A stretch of 64,000 nucleotides of DNA from contig NC_092541.1 in the NCBI RefSeq assembly GCF_037038585.1, forward strand, positions 5,459,445 through 5,523,444, written 5' to 3'. Within the stretch, counting starts at the first letter, position 1; each line of letters starts with the position of its first letter. This document shows, piece after piece, positions 41,836 through 54,716 of this stretch. The notes under the pieces are model-generated. The model saw nothing but the letters and a program-made list of their open reading frames with translations, did no database searches and had not been told where the DNA came from. This stretch comes from Patagioenas fasciata (lineage: Eukaryota > Chordata > Aves > Columbiformes > Columbidae). The position numbers and the translations under genes are program-made.

Positions 41836-44795
41836 AGGGCTGTGTCCTGATTTCGTGCACTGCCGCCTTTTCATTTCCTGTTTTCTGCCATGTGCTTTCC
41901 CATACGAAGACTTTTTCTGTAAGTGCCAGGATAAAAGGCCTGAGGATTTCCAGGGTAGACAGACGTCAGCGCGGGCAGAAGATTCAGTCTAATCGCTGGT
42001 GGCATCCTGTGCAGGTAGGTGATTTTCACCTGGGTCATTACTGTGGGCTCCTTTGTGGCAAAGTTGTCCGGAAAAGGGCAACGCTTTAATGTTTCCCATC
42101 CGCTGACCAAGGACTGACATTTGGGACAACATGCCATATCCTTTTCTCTTGTTTCCTCCACCTCTCTGATGGTCGCTCATTGTTGGACTCAGGTGGGCTT
42201 CTGCTAGGAGTGTCTGATACTATTACGACACTAACAGTGCTCTCAGGATGATTTTGTTGGGCTCATTTGTCTCATGTTCTCTCGTTACACTCTCTGCAGG
42301 TCCTCAGGAAATGCCAGGAGATTGTTTGAGGCCTGGTTTTCTATTTGGAACTTGAATCCTTTTCTAGCACAGTGGTCCCCAGGATCTCCTCAACAAAGTC
42401 CACACTTGCTGATGGCTTTCCGGCTTTCTGTGAGCATACAGATTGTTGCATGGTTTGATGCAGACCTGCACGAGCACACTTGTGTCCCTCTGTACCTCTG
42501 TGACCCTCATCATGAAGACACGTGCATGTCGTAGCAGGGGACTCTTCCCTGGTGTGTCCAAGAGCACCGTAGAGGAGCAGGTTGCCTTTCCCAAAAGGAG
42601 CCCATCTGAAGCTGAATGGTGGTGCTTTTGTCCTGGCAGAGAGGTTCTCAGAGAGCTGAAATGCAATCTCTGCCTCCTACACCCTCCCATTCTTAATGTA
42701 AGAACAGGGAGAAAGTCCAAGAAACCCTAGCTACCAGTGCAGTACATTGTCCCCGGGGTGATACTCTGCTGGTGCAGTGTTGCTGGTGACTGGGGTGGGA
42801 CACAGGTTCCTCATGTCCATGACAATGCTATATGTATTTCTGCAGCTGGTCAGCCTGGTGCTGAGTGAGGCAGTGGCTGACAATTTTCATCAAATGTGTA
42901 TTAGACTGGGATCCAGGTGTAGCTCTGCTGTGACATGGAGGACCAAGTCTCTGCGTGCATTAGGGAGAGCCCAACAGTTTTCAGTCAAACTCCTTTGCTT
43001 TTCAAGCACCAGGGCTTCCACGTCCCCATAAAAGAACTGAGTCTGAGGGCCCAGCAGGTGTGTCTGAGAATGCAGGGACGTGTGTAGTAGGGAAAACCAC
43101 AAACACTCTGATGGTTTTCACAAGTTGGTTGGTCAAAGTCAGTGTTCGATCACGAAGGAACTGTTGTGTATTGACCACAACCCCATATTCTGCATCCCAC
43201 TGGATTGTTTAAGAGTGAATCAAAAAGAAAAACCTGCATTGAAGGATTGAAGTTGAATCTGTTAACAAGAGTTAAGGAATGTGGGTAAATTCTTAAGGCT
43301 GTTTTGGATGGTTTTTACCATCCTCCTTCATTTCTTATTGTTACCAATTTAAATTATTCTTCTCCAAGTCAGGCCTATTTTGCCCCTAATGATCATTGGT
43401 GAGTAATACCCCTGTCTTTACCAGGACCCATAACGGTTTTCACCTTATGTTTTCCACCTGTCCCGTAGATGAAGGAGACAGTAGCCAGCAGGGTGAGTGC
43501 CTGGAAGCCGGCCAAGGTCTTCTTGGATTTGCAACAGTTACGGCAGTTAAAAGTGACCAGGAGTGTCTGTCATTTCCATGCTTTATTTCTGCTTTCTGTC
43601 TGTGCTATCACAACCAGCCTCTTTTTCCTGCTCTTGCTCTTGCTCTGCTGTAGGGTTGATTAGCGGTAATGTCAACTGATATTTGTGTTCCTGTACCCAG
43701 GACATACGATCCCTTTGCGTGCCATGCCCCCTCATTCTGGAGATGCTGGGAAGCTCAAGATGAGCCTCTCTGGCCAAAAAGATTTCTCCTACAATCTTCT
43801 CTTTACATCCATGCAACCATCTTCTGTATTTGAGCCTCCTGCCCAAGACCACTTCCATCCAGATTAAGAGGAATGGCCTCGAGTGCTTATGATGCTGCTG
43901 TCATCCCAGGGTCTCGTGAAGCACTGGGGTCTTCCCATGGACACAGTACAAGTCGGGATAACCATGTTTAAGGTATGCTCGGAGGCCAACGGGAATATTT
44001 CTGAGCAGAGATACAGCAAAGGAATGGCTGAAACCCCACCAAAAAAGACCCTGGGCACCTGAATGGAAGAGAGGTAGATGCTGTGCAGTGGGGAGCAAGG
44101 GTTTATTTTCCTGAGGCCAGGGATCCTCCTGCATGGCCTGTAGCCACAAAGCCACCTCAGCCCAGCCTCAACCCCTCTCCATGACAAACCAACTCTCCTC
44201 TGCTCTCTCCCATAATCACAATCTCAGAGCACTAACATGGGACCAAGGGAAAGGTATCAAGTGAGTTGTCCTTGAAGGCTGGACCCCTTCCTATAAGAGG
44301 AGTGCAAGGAGACAATGGAGTTCTCATTCACTTGATTCCTAAAGTGAAGGAGGTGACTGAACTGTTTGAGGGAGTGACCAGTTGAACTAGTTTTTCTTTT
44401 GTCTTCACATGGCCTCAGGCCAAAAGGCTCACACTGCATAAACTACAATTTTCCTGCATGCTCCTAAAGAATGGTAATTTTGCAGGTAATGACATCACAC
44501 GTGCTACTGTTTCTCTTTATGCTGCCTTTGATTTCCCGCCCCGAGTGCCCCATCAAGGGTACTTGGCTAAGAAGTGAGAGTAGCTCTGGAGAGACATTTT
44601 GGACAGGGCTGGGCTGCAGCGGTGTCTCCTGAAGGGGTGATCGCAAGAGCTTTGCTGGACTTCAGCAGAGGCCTGGGGAGGTAATGGCCAGAAGACCATT
44701 GCAGTTGATGGGGGGCAATTCAATTCAGGGTCCCTGTGTGTTGACCTGGAGAGAAACCTGAATTTCCTGGTATTGCTGCTGCACCTTGTGCTCTG
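41836..44795. other. Distal upstream region of gene 8 (class B)
   Basis: No gene is seen. It is nearly the same as 29586-32544, and an LTR-like fossil lies at 43381-43530. Confidence 0.65.
43381..43530 (+). mobile_element. Possible ERVL-type LTR fossil fragment
   Basis: The duplicate of the fragment at 31141-31290, carried along with the duplicated upstream region rather than inserted anew. Confidence 0.33.
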
Positions 44796-45010
44796 CATTT
44801 CACAGAATCATGGAACTGTTGATGTTGGAAGGAATCTCTGCAGACGATCTCGTCAAATTCCTCTGCTACAATAGGGTCAGCTAGAGCACATTGGCTAAGG
44901 GCTTTATCAAGACGGGATTGGAGTATCTCCACAGCTAAGATTCCACAACCTCTTTGAACTACTTCTGCCAGTGTTTCAGCATCTCCATAGTGAAAAAGCT
45001 TTTATTTGGA
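44796..45010 (-). mobile_element. CR1 3'-end fragment, minus
   Basis: It runs from ACAGAATCATGGAACTGTTG to CCACAACCTCTTTGAACTAC and beyond. It is the reverse complement of a CR1 terminus. Confidence 0.73.
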
Positions 45011-45399
45011 CCTGCGGATGCACGAGTGGTATGGGAAGGGTTCTTCAAGATAAGCAGCGCCCCCATGTGGCTTTACACCACTGGTCACTCACTGCAGCGT
45101 TCAAAACTCACTGGCATGTCTCAGTGGACCCCAAATCCCACAACAGAAGAGCACTTTCCCCACAGTCGCCTGATGGGAGCCAGGTGTGGAGCAGTGCACA
45201 GTCAAGACCCTCAACCCAGTCCCTCCAGAGGTGCCCTCCTCTGTCTACTGCTGAGAGTTGTCTTATGCAGGGGATGCGCCATCTCCCAGAGCACTTTGAG
45301 GACCCTGAGGAGGGTCTTTCTCTCCATCATTTGGGGAGGAGGAAAGGCACTGTGGTGTGGGCCAGAATGCCTGCATTTAAGGAAAAGCATCTAGTTCTA
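45011..45399. other. Sequence between two CR1 fragments
   Basis: Shared with 8161-8526 and 33791-34129. No gene is seen. Confidence 0.45.
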
Positions 45400-45890
45400 G
45401 ACCTCTGGTTTAAGCATGACAAGGAATTACTGGATGGAGTCCGGTGGCAGGCTAGGAAGACAATCAGAGCCTACAGCATCTTTCTGAAGAGGAGAGACTG
45501 AGACAGCTGTGTCAGTTCAGCCTGGAGAAGAGAAGGCTGAGAGGTGATCTTATCAATGTTTACAAGTATCTGACAAGTGGATGTCAAAAGGATGCTACCA
45601 GAATCCTTTCAGGGTTGGCCAGTGATAGGATGATAGGCAACGGGCACAGGCTGAAGCACAGGAGCTTCCATCTGAACACGAGGAGTAACTTCTTCTAGGG
45701 TGACAGAGCACAGGAACAGGCTGTCCAGAGAGGTTCTGTAGTCTCCTTCTCTGGAGGAATTCAAAACCCACCTGGACATCTCCCTGTGAACTCTCCTATC
45801 GGTGTACTTGCTTAAGAAGGTGGGTTGGACTAGATGACATACTGAGGTCCCTTCCTACTCTGAGCATTATGTGATTCTATGATTCTGTGC
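45400..45890 (+). mobile_element. CR1 3' fragment, plus
   Basis: It starts at CTCTGGTTTAAGCATGACAA and ends at ATGTGATTCTATGATTCTGT, a typical CR1 octamer-type end. The ORF2 part is broken. The best preserved member of this trio (8527, 34130, 45400). Confidence 0.8.
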
Positions 45891-47440
45891 AAATCTTTTC
45901 AGAGGAGAACCAGTGGCTGCCTTCCCCTCCGTGCTGATGTTAGCTGGTGCTTGAGTTCCACAATCCTTCCCCAAGCCATAGAGCCCAGAAACTGCATCTC
46001 CTGCATCTCAGGCATGGACAAACGGTTTGGAGTCAGTGTCTCATTAGAGGCTTGGAAAGAGATCTTACAGCCCGGCTGGACTTATCTAGTATTGCTAGCA
46101 CTTGAGATCCTTGGCCCTGTACATTGTTGGTGTTCTCGACTGGTGCCATTGAATATACGCCTCATGTTCACCATTCCTCCTTTCAGCCTCCCCAGGCTCT
46201 CATTCATTTTCCCATAGCTCCTGCCTCTGGATAAGTGTCGGTCATTTATCCAGCTGAATCCTGTAACGTAAAGCTTTTACAGGAGTCAGGAGCAAAGACC
46301 CTGGGAAACAGATCAACCCTTTGAAGTTGCTTGGAGCCAAGATAAAATGAGTTGTCCAGGGTTGGGCTTTCTCCTCACTGAGACCAGAGTGCTGTATCCC
46401 AGTGCAAGCCCTCTGACACGAGGGACTGAGTCTGTTGTAAGGCCTGGCACTGACACAGATGGGTGTCAACGTGGGACTTGGAATGATCAGGCACAACTAT
46501 GTACACACACACATATGCACTAAACACGTATCCAACATGCTCGCATGTGCACCAGGATTTACAGAAATGCACAGACACAAGCAAATGTGCGAGAGGCCAG
46601 AGATGCACAAAGAATTGTACAGGTAAATAGAAACACAGTTTCATCAGAGGTACACAGGTGTATGCACAGCCAGACAGACAAGCACATGGATGTGCATGCA
46701 GAGAATCACACAGACTGATACGCAATCGCACTAGCAGGCGCATTACTGCAGGTGAGCACATAGCAATGGATCTGACAGAGGAGCTGCCAGGGACCTCCCC
46801 TCCCGAGCAGGGACGGGGCATTCCAAGCAGGGTAGATGCACTGGCAGCACTGCTTGAGGAGTCTCAGTGGTCCACGAACTGCCAGAGAGTGTAGAAGGTC
46901 AAAGACATTGCAATTTCCTCCTGAGGCGAGATTAGAGTGAAAGGGAGATGGAAAGTTGAAGTGGAGGCCATCCACTCAGGAATACGACAGCCCCATATGA
47001 CTTGAGGAGGGAGCCAATAGAAAATGAGAGAGGTCATTCCACACTTTCACAGGAGCCCTTGGGGACAAGCCAAGGACAGCAGTGCTGGGAGCAGCTGATG
47101 CCCCTGTTGTCAGTAAGATCATACAAAATAGCCCACCAGAACTCCCCAGGCTGACTTCCCCTACCTTCAGTGGACCCTTCTGCTCTTAGTCCCTGTCCTC
47201 TGAACACAATGATTCATCCTTGCCCCGGAAATCCCGGGATTTCTCATCCAGCCTCCTAAACAAGCGTCCGTGACAGAATGGACATGAATTAAAAAGAAAT
47301 ACATAGTGACGTGTCCAACCAGGAAATCCTCAGGCCTCTAATCCCGACATTTACAGAAGAAGCCTTCATACAAGAAAGTATGAGGCAGATATCAGGAAAT
47401 GGAAAGGTAGCAGTGCAGGAAATCAGGACACAGCCCATGC
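45891..47440. other. Distal upstream region of gene 9 (class A)
   Basis: No gene is seen. The CA-rich stretch is at about 46495-46700. It is slightly more diverged from gene 7 than gene 11 is. Confidence 0.65.
47228..47243 (+). promoter_or_regulatory. 16-bp perfect palindrome upstream of gene 9
   Basis: GAAATCCCGGGATTTC, a fully perfect 16-bp palindrome, starts 305 bp before the TATA box. Confidence 0.55.
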
Positions 47441-47599
47441 CATTAGCTGGAATGTTTTGCATTCACCATGAACTTGTCAGAAAATTATTACTTCCACAAA
47501 GGGTTCTTGGGCCTGAGGCAGTGCAGGACTCCTATAAAAGGCAGCCCAACTCTCTCCTCTCTCATCCACTTCTTTCACCTCCTTCTCCTTGGGAATCAG
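47441..47599 (+). promoter_or_regulatory. Gene 9 core promoter and noncoding exon 1
   Basis: The TATA box is at 47533-47539, ACAAAG at 47496 and GCCTGAGGC at 47511-47519. Exon 1 ends at 47599 with AATCAG before GTGAGT. The intron is 47600-47892 (293 bp). Confidence 0.85.
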
Positions 47600-47913
47600 G
47601 TGAGTGTGAATTCTCTACTCCTGCTTCTGGATCAGGTGTCTTCCCTCAATGTGTTTCTCAGATGAAATGATCTGTCCTGACCCTGGGGTGGGAGTTATTT
47701 CCCATGGGAGAGGGAAGGTGGGACAAGGTCTTCTGCAGAGAGAGGCTGGGTCGTAGTGGAAGTGCCTCCTGGGACTTGAGGTGGGCAGCGTATGCTGGGC
47801 CAGGAGCTGCCTTGGCTCCAAGGTGTTTTGGTGCAGTGCTGCTTGTCAAGAGCAACGCCTCATGCTCTATTTCCTTCTGCCCTCTCTCTCAGGTGAGCCT
47901 CTGTCCCAGAGAC

Positions 47914-48219
47914 ATGTCCTGCTGCAACCCATGTCTGCCCTGCCAGCCCTGTGGCCCGACCCCGCTGGCCAACAGCTGCAATGAGCCCTGTTGCAGGCAG
48001 TGCCAGAGCTCCATCATCGCCATCCAGCCCTCCCCTGTGGTGGTGACCCTGCCTGGCCCCATCCTCAGCTCCTTCCCTCAGAACACCGTTGTGGGCTCCT
48101 CCACCTCTGCTGCTGTTGGCAGCATCCTCAGCTGTGAGGGAGTGCCCATCAACTCTGGGGGCTTTGATCTCTCCTGCATTACCAGCCGCTACTGTGGCAA
48201 CAGATGTCGCCCCTGCTAA
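47914..48219 (+). CDS. Feather beta-keratin gene 9, coding exon (14-Cys type)
   Basis: The frame encodes 101 residues with 14 cysteines, Leu8 (NPCLPC) and a core beginning [13 protein letters not shown], in which Thr34 of the other copies is Ile. Its tail is CGNRCRPC, a mixture of the GNR of genes 1/4 and the RPC of the rest, so it looks like a mosaic. Exon 2 starts at 47893 with the GTGAGCCTCTGTCCC leader, unlike genes 7 and 11, and without their upstream TAG. Its partner gene 10 lies beyond CR1-B, more than 8 kb downstream. Confidence 0.96.
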   Translation: MSCCNPCLPCQPCGPTPLANSCNEPCCRQCQSSIIAIQPSPVVVTLPGPILSSFPQNTVVGSSTSAAVGSILSCEGVPINSGGFDLSCITSRYCGNRCRPC

Positions 48220-48486
48220 AACTGATGGCAACTACTTTGGGAAGAACCTGCTAAGATCTTGAACATGGTCCTTGAAAGGATATAGAGATCCATGGCGTTA
48301 CATTCTGATCTTCAAACTATTGTTTCCTTCTTCAACTTGTGCCTCTCTGCCTTTCCTCTGCCGATTCTGTCTCTGAGGCCAGCCTAGCAGTGACCTGTTG
48401 GTATACCTTCCTGCAGCAGTTTCATCAAATCCTTGGGGCTGCCTGTGGTGCTCCCTCTGAGACACCTCCTTTCCTTCTTGAGACTC

Positions 48487-48492
48487 ATTAAA
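48487..48492 (+). terminator. Gene 9 poly(A) signal ATTAAA
   Basis: It lies 267 bp past the stop codon, followed by GTTGTGCTGCATCC. Confidence 0.8.
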
Positions 48493-50100
48493 GTTGTGCT
48501 GCATCCAAACACGGGTCTCCGAGTCCTCTTTTGCTCTTCTGCATCTCTTCCCGTCTTCTGAGGGAAAAAGGTGAATTAAGGGGAGAGTGGGACTCCTTGA
48601 AGTGGATTTTGTCACTTTGCAACACAGTAAATCAATTCCATGTTTTCATAAATAAATGGAGTGGAGTTGCTCATGAGGGACAGTCAACTTAGTGGGTGTC
48701 TCACCCTTGCTTTGCTCCCTTGGGCAAACACATTGGCATTTCTTAACCAACATTTTCTGCTCTTCCCAGTCACACCTGATGTAATCTCCAACCATGGTCT
48801 ACATGAAACCTGATAGGCACTTTGGTCATTTAAAGTAAACAATTAAGAATGAGGCAATTAAGAAATCAATGCACCCAGGAACTGTCACACATGCAATTAC
48901 GTGCAACGGGAATCCACCATTTCATGGCAATGGTGAGTTCCAGCAGAGCTGCAATGTTGGTCAAATCTCTGCCAGGTTCTTTCTGCTCTAGTCCATCTCC
49001 ACACCTGAGCCCTGATACAGTCAGATCTTTATTTGGGGTAAGTGGTTTCTCTCAGTCAGAAACAAAGGGGGTTTGTCCTTCTGAAAGGAATTAAAATAGT
49101 AGATTTAACACACCATGGCTTTGCTCCTTCCCTCTTGTCTGGACAGCTGATTCCTTCTGGTAATGTACTGGGCCGTGGCAATTGAGAACAAGACACCTGT
49201 AATTGATCTCATTCTCCTGGGCCTTTCATCCCTCCCAGGGTGGGCACCTGCCCTCATGTGCCGTTATCTTCTCCATGTATCTTCGAATCCTGGAAGAGAA
49301 TGACCTTCATTCTTCTTCCTCCTCATATTTCCTTGGTGGAGACCTGGTAGACCACCACTGTTGTGTCAAAAATGATGGAGACCTTCCTTGCCCTGAGGGA
49401 AATCATGTATATTGTCTGCTTCCAGGCACAGTCATTCTGATATTTTCCCATCTTCCTGACTGTCACTGAGTTCATGATCCTCTCGCTCATGTCCTTGAAT
49501 TGTAACGTCACCATATGCAAAATTTTTCATTGCAGCACTCCCATGGGAGAGAAAACATATTTCCTGCAAGCCTTGCTAGCAATGGCATTGGGATTGTGGT
49601 CATGTTCACACCGTTGCCACTTCTGCTGATTGACCCTTCTGCATCAAGAAAGCCACTGCTGGGATTCAAGTCCATGACTCAGCCTTCCCTGATACTGATC
49701 TGACAACCACCACCACTCTTGTGTATGGGTCTAATTGGATCAAAGGGCTGGACAAGATGTCTTCTGAGGGAAAGCTAAAGGAGATAAGTTTTCTGCTGGA
49801 TGAACAGAAAGCTCTGGTGGACCTCCTCAACATATTCTAGTACTTAAATAATATCTCCAAGAAGTTGGTAACTCTCTCACTCAAAGGAGCCACATGGAGA
49901 AGACAAGTGTCAATGAGTCCAAGGGTCACTGGGAGAGGTTTCAGTTTGACATAAGAAATACCTTTACTACAGTAAGACCAATCCATCACTGGAGTGACCT
50001 CCCAGGGATGTGGTAGAGTTCCCATCACCACAAGTTTCCACAATGTGATTGGACAGGGTGGTAGCTAATCTCATCTTGTCTCTCTCTCCCATTAAAGGTT
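48493..50100. other. Tail interval after gene 9
   Basis: No gene is seen. It resembles 37092-38700, including the uninterrupted counterpart of the CR1-A target site at 49275-49281, and most of an old CR1 fragment (49725-50155). Confidence 0.65.
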
Positions 50101-50155
50101 GGACCAGGTGATCATTCAAGGTCACTTCCAGTATTCAATATTCTATGATTCCCTG
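49725..50155 (+). mobile_element. CR1 3' fragment
   Basis: The counterpart of 38320-38760, ending TATTCAATATTCTATGATTC. A later 200-bp duplication starts inside its 3' end. Confidence 0.72.
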
Positions 50156-50330
50156 TCCCTCCCTGCGATACCCTTCAATCGTGATGTGACAATATGCCAT
50201 CCACTCTACTGCATCACTGTCATCACAAAGAAAATCCTCATTCCAAAGGAGTTTATTGCAATTCAGATTCACTTTTTTTCAGAGAAAATAGGACCAGGTT
50301 GGACCAGGTGATCATTCAAGGTCACTTCCA
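50101..50330 (+). repeat. 200-bp tandem duplication, second copy split by CR1-B
   Basis: GGACCAGGTGATCATTCAAG at 50101 recurs at 50301. The second copy continues only to CACTTCCAGT (50330-50332), then CR1-B begins. The rest of the second copy resumes at 54799 with ATTCAATATTCTATGATTCC and runs to about 54959. Confidence 0.85.
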
Positions 50331-50613
50331 GTCAGCTGATCGGAGCCAGCGCAGCGAGAGCCAGAGCCGGCGAGGTTCAGTCGACTACGAGGTTTAGCCG
50401 AGATTAGAAAGCCCAGAGGGAAACGTACAGGGACAGCGTGACTCCCGGCGGTCCCGATCCCCCCGAAGCCCCGGTAGCCATTGCGAGAGAGCGGCTGACG
50501 TGGCGGGGGGCGTTCCCACGGTGACGGCGACCACACCTCCTCCTCTTGCCTTGAAAAAACCTTTGGGAGGGCTGCGACTAGGTGCAGAGAGGAGCAAGTA
50601 GCTAGCACAGCGG

Positions 50614-51825
50614 GTGTGGCAGCTAGCGCAGCGGGTTGCAGAGAGCACTTGTTTATCATTCCCACCGACTTATTGCCAGCGTCCCAGACCGCTGATGACC
50701 ATGGTCGCCTCCAGAAGGAGAGCATGTCTCAAAAAGACTGTGGCAACGCAGACTGAAGTTCTGTCCCAAACGGTGGCTGTTCAGGTCTCCGGCTGCAAGG
50801 AGTGCCAGAGCCTGCTGCTGCCGGAGGAGGGAGGCCAGCACTCCACTTGTGTGAGGTGTGAGCAGGTGCAAGATCTGCTCGACATGGTTGTGAAGCTTAA
50901 GGAGGAGGTTGAGACGCTGAGGTCCATCAGGGAGTGCGAAAGGGAGATCGACTGGTGGAGTAACACCCTTACGTGCCGGTCGGAAAGGCCCCAGGGAGGT
51001 ACCCCCGAAAAGGAGATGGACCTCCTGCCCTCCCGGACAGAGGCGGAGGTCCTGAGACAGCCCCACCCTTGTCGCTGTCGGGCAGAGGTAAATGACCTAA
51101 AAGAAGATGAGGGTTGGAAGCTTATTCCAGTTCGGCATCACAGGCAGCCCCACTCCCTGCCTGATTTGCCTCCCCAGGTGCCCCTCCGTAATAGGTTCGA
51201 GGCCCTGGATCTTGAAGAAGAGGTAGGTGAGGAGGTGGTGCCAAGCCTGCCTACAAGATCACATAGGAAGAGGCGGTTGACTACACAACTGAAGACTACC
51301 TCTGATAAGAAAGATAGAAGGGTGATTGTAATAGGAAATTCCCTTCTGAAAGGAACAGAGGGCCCAATATGCAGGGTTGACCCTCATCTTAGGGAAGTCT
51401 GTAGTCTACCTGGAGCCCGGATCAAGGATATTGCTAGAGAGCTCCCCAGACTGGTGCAACCGACAGACTACTACCCACTGCTGGTCTTCCAGACAGATGG
51501 GGAGGAAGTTGCTTCCCGTAGTCTGAGGGGAATGAAGAATGACTTCAAGGTCTTGGGAAGGATGGTGAAAGATTCAGGGGCTCAAGTGATCTTCTCTTCA
51601 CTCCTTCCCTCTTCAAGTGACGATGTGGGGTGGAATGGGAAAATTCAATCTCTAAATGGTTGGCTCCAAGACTGGTGCTACAGGCAGGGCTTTGGTTTTT
51701 TTGATAATGGCTGGTTTTATAAGACTCCAGTCCGGACAGTGTTATGCAGGAAAGGCTTATCTCGCAGAGGCAAAAGGATGCTGGGGCAGGAATTAGCTGG
51801 GCTCATTTGGAGAGCTTTAAACTAG
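50614..51825 (+). CDS. CR1-B ORF1: zinc-finger and esterase-like protein
   Basis: 403 codons, one Cys fewer near the N-terminus than CR1-A (STCLSF in place of STCCLSF), with other scattered substitutions (for example [10 protein letters not shown] for [10 protein letters not shown]). Layout is as in CR1-A: a CKEC and CVRC zinc-finger-like cluster, a coiled-coil-like stretch, and a C-terminal SGNH-like domain with GNS. Candidate starts are the first Met, M28 (50695) and M30 (50701). The last 82 nt overlap the reading frame of ORF2. Confidence 0.88.
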   Translation: MWQLAQRVAESTCLSFPPTYCQRPRPLMTMVASRRRACLKKTVATQTEVLSQTVAVQVSGCKECQSLLLPEEGGQHSTCVRCEQVQDLLDMVVKLKEEVETLRSIRECEREIDWWSNTLTCRSERPQGGTPEKEMDLLPSRTEAEVLRQPHPCRCRAEVNDLKEDEGWKLIPVRHHRQPHSLPDLPPQVPLRNRFEALDLEEEVGEEVVPSLPTRSHRKRRLTTQLKTTSDKKDRRVIVIGNSLLKGTEGPICRVDPHLREVCSLPGARIKDIARELPRLVQPTDYYPLLVFQTDGEEVASRSLRGMKNDFKVLGRMVKDSGAQVIFSSLLPSSSDDVGWNGKIQSLNGWLQDWCYRQGFGFFDNGWFYKTPVRTVLCRKGLSRRGKRMLGQELAGLIWRALN

Positions 51826-54716
51826 CCTCGAAGGGGGATGGGGTTGTAGTTGGGCTTGCCCCAGAGGGGCAGCATTCTAAAACAGATGAGGACCGGGTGG
51901 CCTCCTGTGCCCCTAGGGAGAAATTGGTGTGCTCTGCTCGCTCCCTGAAATGCCTGTACACCAATGCGCGCAGCATGGGGAATAAGCAGGAGGAGTTAGA
52001 ATCCTATGTTTGGTCGGCAGATTATGATCTGGTGGCAATTACAGAAACGTGGTGGGACAGTTCACATGACTGGAATGTGGTCATGGATGGCTATGCCCTT
52101 TTCAGGAAAGACAGGCCAGCCAGGCGTGGTGGTGGAGTTGCTCTCTATGTGAGAGAGCAACTGCAATGTACTAAATTCTGCCCAGGAGCAGATGAGGAAC
52201 GAGTTGAGAGTGTATGGGTCAGGATCAAGGGACAGGCTGGTAGGGGTGATACTGTTGTAGGTGTCTATTACAGGCCACCAGATCAGACTGAGGAAGTTGA
52301 TGAGGCCTTCTATGCGCAGCTGAGAGTGGCCTCACAGTCACAGGCCCTGGTTGTTGTGGGTGATTTTAACTTCCCTGATGTTTGCTGGAAGGACCATTCA
52401 GCCAGCCAGCCACAGTCCAGGAGGTTCCTCCAGTGCATTGATGATAACTTCCTCATGCAGATGGTGGAGGAGCCGACCAGGAGAGGTGCACTGCTGGCTC
52501 TCATCCTCACTAACAAAGAGGGTCTGGTTGAAGCAGTAAAGGTTGAGGGCTGCCTGGGTTGCAGTGACCACGAGATGGTGGAGTTCAGCATCTCGTGTGG
52601 CAGGAACAGAATAGCAAGTAGAATTGCAACCCTGGACTTTGGCAGGGCTAATTTCGGCCTTTTCAAGCAACTGCTGAGGGAAACCCCATGGGCAAGACTG
52701 CTTGAAGGAAAAGGGGCCCAAGAGAGCTGGATTGCATTCAGAGATTGCTTCTTCCATGCTCAGGATCAGAGCATCCCCACACGTAGGAAGTCGAGGAAGG
52801 GAGCCAGAAGGCCTGCGTGGTTGAATAGGGATCTGTTGGGTATGCTCAAGCAGAAGAGGCGAGTTTACAGGTCATGGAAGCAGAGACTGGCCACTTGGGA
52901 GGAATATAAGGCTGCTGTTAGAGGATGCAGGAAGGCAGCTAGGGTAGCCAAGGCCTCCTTAGAATTACAGCTGGCGAAAGGGGTCAAGGACAGCAAGAAG
53001 AACTTTTTCAAATACATAGCAGATAAAACTAATACCAGAGGCAATGTAGGCCCACTGATGAATGAGGTGGGTGCCCTGGTGGCAGAAGACACAGAGAAGG
53101 CAGAATTGCTGAATGCCGCCTTTGTCTCTGTCTACTCCGCTGGAGGATGTCCTGGGGAACCCTGTACCCCTGAGACCCCGGATGAAGCCAGGTTAATGGA
53201 GGAGTTTGCTTTAGTCGATGAGGACTGGGTTAGGGAACAATTAAGTAGTCTGGACGTCCATAAATCCATGGGTCCAGATGGGATGCATCCGCGGGTGCTG
53301 AGGGAGCTGGCTGAAGTCATTGCTAGACCGCTATCCATCATTTTTGCCAAGTCTTGGGAAACGGGAGAGGTGCCCGAGGATTGGAGGAAAGCAAATGTCA
53401 CTCCAGTCTTTAAAAAGGGCAAGAAGGAGGACCCGGGTAATTATAGACCGGTCAGCCTCACCTCTGTCCCTGGGAAAGTAATGGAACAGCTTATCCTTGG
53501 TGCCATCTCAAGGCACATCAGGGATAAGAGGGTCATTAGGGGCAGTCAGCATGGCTTTACCAAGGGTAAGTCATGCTTGACCAACCTCATAGCCTTTTAT
53601 GAGAATGTAACAAGGTGGATGGATGATGGCAGAGCGGTGGATGTGGTCTACCTTGACTTCAGTAAAGCCTTTGACACAGTCCCTCACAGCATCCTCACAG
53701 CTAAATTGAGGAGGTGTGGTCTCGACAATAGAGTAGTGAGGTGGGTTGCAAACTGGCTTAAAGAGAGAAGCCAGAGAGTGGTGGTCAATGGTGCGGAGTC
53801 CAGTTGGAGGCCAGTATCTAGTGGAGTGCCTCAGGGGTCAGTACTGGGGCCAATATTATTCAATATATTCATTAATGATTTAGACGAGGGAATTGAGTGT
53901 ACTATTGGCAAGTTTGCTGATGACACTAAGCTGGGAGGAGTGGCTGACACGCCAGAAGGCTGTGCCGCCATCCAGCGGGACCTGGACAGGCTGGAGAGTT
54001 GGGCGGGGGATAATCTGATGGAATTTAACAAGGGAAAGTGTAGAGTCCTGCATCTGGGCAGGAACAATCCCAAGTTCCAGTATAGGTTGGGGCATGACCT
54101 ATTAGAGAGCAGTGTAGGGGAAAGTGACCTGGGGGTCCTGGTGGACAACAGGATGACCATGAGCCAGCACTGTGCCCTTGTGGCCAGGAAGGCTAATGGC
54201 ATCCTTGGGTGTATTACAAGGGGGGTGGTCAGTAGATCGAGAGAGGTCCTCCTTCCCCTCTACTCTGCCCTGGTGAGACCCCATCTGGAATATTGTGTTC
54301 AGTTCTGGGCCCCTCAGTTCAAGAAGGACAGGGAACTGCTGGAGAGGGTCCAGCGTAGGGCAACAAAGATGATTAAGGGAGTGGAGCATCTCCCTTATGA
54401 AGAAAGGCTGAGGGAGCTGGGGCTCTTTAGTTTGGAGAAGAGGAGACTGAGGGGTGACCTTATTAATGTTTATAAATATATAAAGGGTGAGTGCCATGAG
54501 GATGGAGTCAGGCTCTTCTCAGTGGCAAACAATGATAGGACAAGGGGCAATGGGATCAAGCTGGACCACAAGAGGTTCCACTTAAATTTGAGAAAGAACT
54601 TCTTCTCAGTGAGGGTAACAGAGCACTGGAACAGGCTACCCAGGGAGGTTGTGGAGTCTCCTTCCCTGGAGACATTCAAAGCCCGCCTGGACACATTCCT
54701 GTGCGACCTCACCTAG
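51744..54716 (+). CDS. CR1-B ORF2: endonuclease and reverse transcriptase
   Basis: 990 residues, about 98% identical to CR1-A ORF2. The reverse transcriptase motifs YLDFSKAFD and FADD are intact. In the endonuclease, the motif LLDLILT of CR1-A reads LLALILT here (GCT for GAT at residue 252). This Asp is, by comparison with other APE-type LINE endonucleases, one of the conserved catalytic-site residues, so target cleavage is probably impaired. Other differences (for example VGERDL to VGESDL) are of unknown effect. The open frame implies recent insertion, but this copy may not be able to move by itself. Confidence 0.94.
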   Translation: MQERLISQRQKDAGAGISWAHLESFKLASKGDGVVVGLAPEGQHSKTDEDRVASCAPREKLVCSARSLKCLYTNARSMGNKQEELESYVWSADYDLVAITETWWDSSHDWNVVMDGYALFRKDRPARRGGGVALYVREQLQCTKFCPGADEERVESVWVRIKGQAGRGDTVVGVYYRPPDQTEEVDEAFYAQLRVASQSQALVVVGDFNFPDVCWKDHSASQPQSRRFLQCIDDNFLMQMVEEPTRRGALLALILTNKEGLVEAVKVEGCLGCSDHEMVEFSISCGRNRIASRIATLDFGRANFGLFKQLLRETPWARLLEGKGAQESWIAFRDCFFHAQDQSIPTRRKSRKGARRPAWLNRDLLGMLKQKRRVYRSWKQRLATWEEYKAAVRGCRKAARVAKASLELQLAKGVKDSKKNFFKYIADKTNTRGNVGPLMNEVGALVAEDTEKAELLNAAFVSVYSAGGCPGEPCTPETPDEARLMEEFALVDEDWVREQLSSLDVHKSMGPDGMHPRVLRELAEVIARPLSIIFAKSWETGEVPEDWRKANVTPVFKKGKKEDPGNYRPVSLTSVPGKVMEQLILGAISRHIRDKRVIRGSQHGFTKGKSCLTNLIAFYENVTRWMDDGRAVDVVYLDFSKAFDTVPHSILTAKLRRCGLDNRVVRWVANWLKERSQRVVVNGAESSWRPVSSGVPQGSVLGPILFNIFINDLDEGIECTIGKFADDTKLGGVADTPEGCAAIQRDLDRLESWAGDNLMEFNKGKCRVLHLGRNNPKFQYRLGHDLLESSVGESDLGVLVDNRMTMSQHCALVARKANGILGCITRGVVSRSREVLLPLYSALVRPHLEYCVQFWAPQFKKDRELLERVQRRATKMIKGVEHLPYEERLRELGLFSLEKRRLRGDLINVYKYIKGECHEDGVRLFSVANNDRTRGNGIKLDHKRFHLNLRKNFFSVRVTEHWNRLPREVVESPSLETFKARLDTFLCDLT

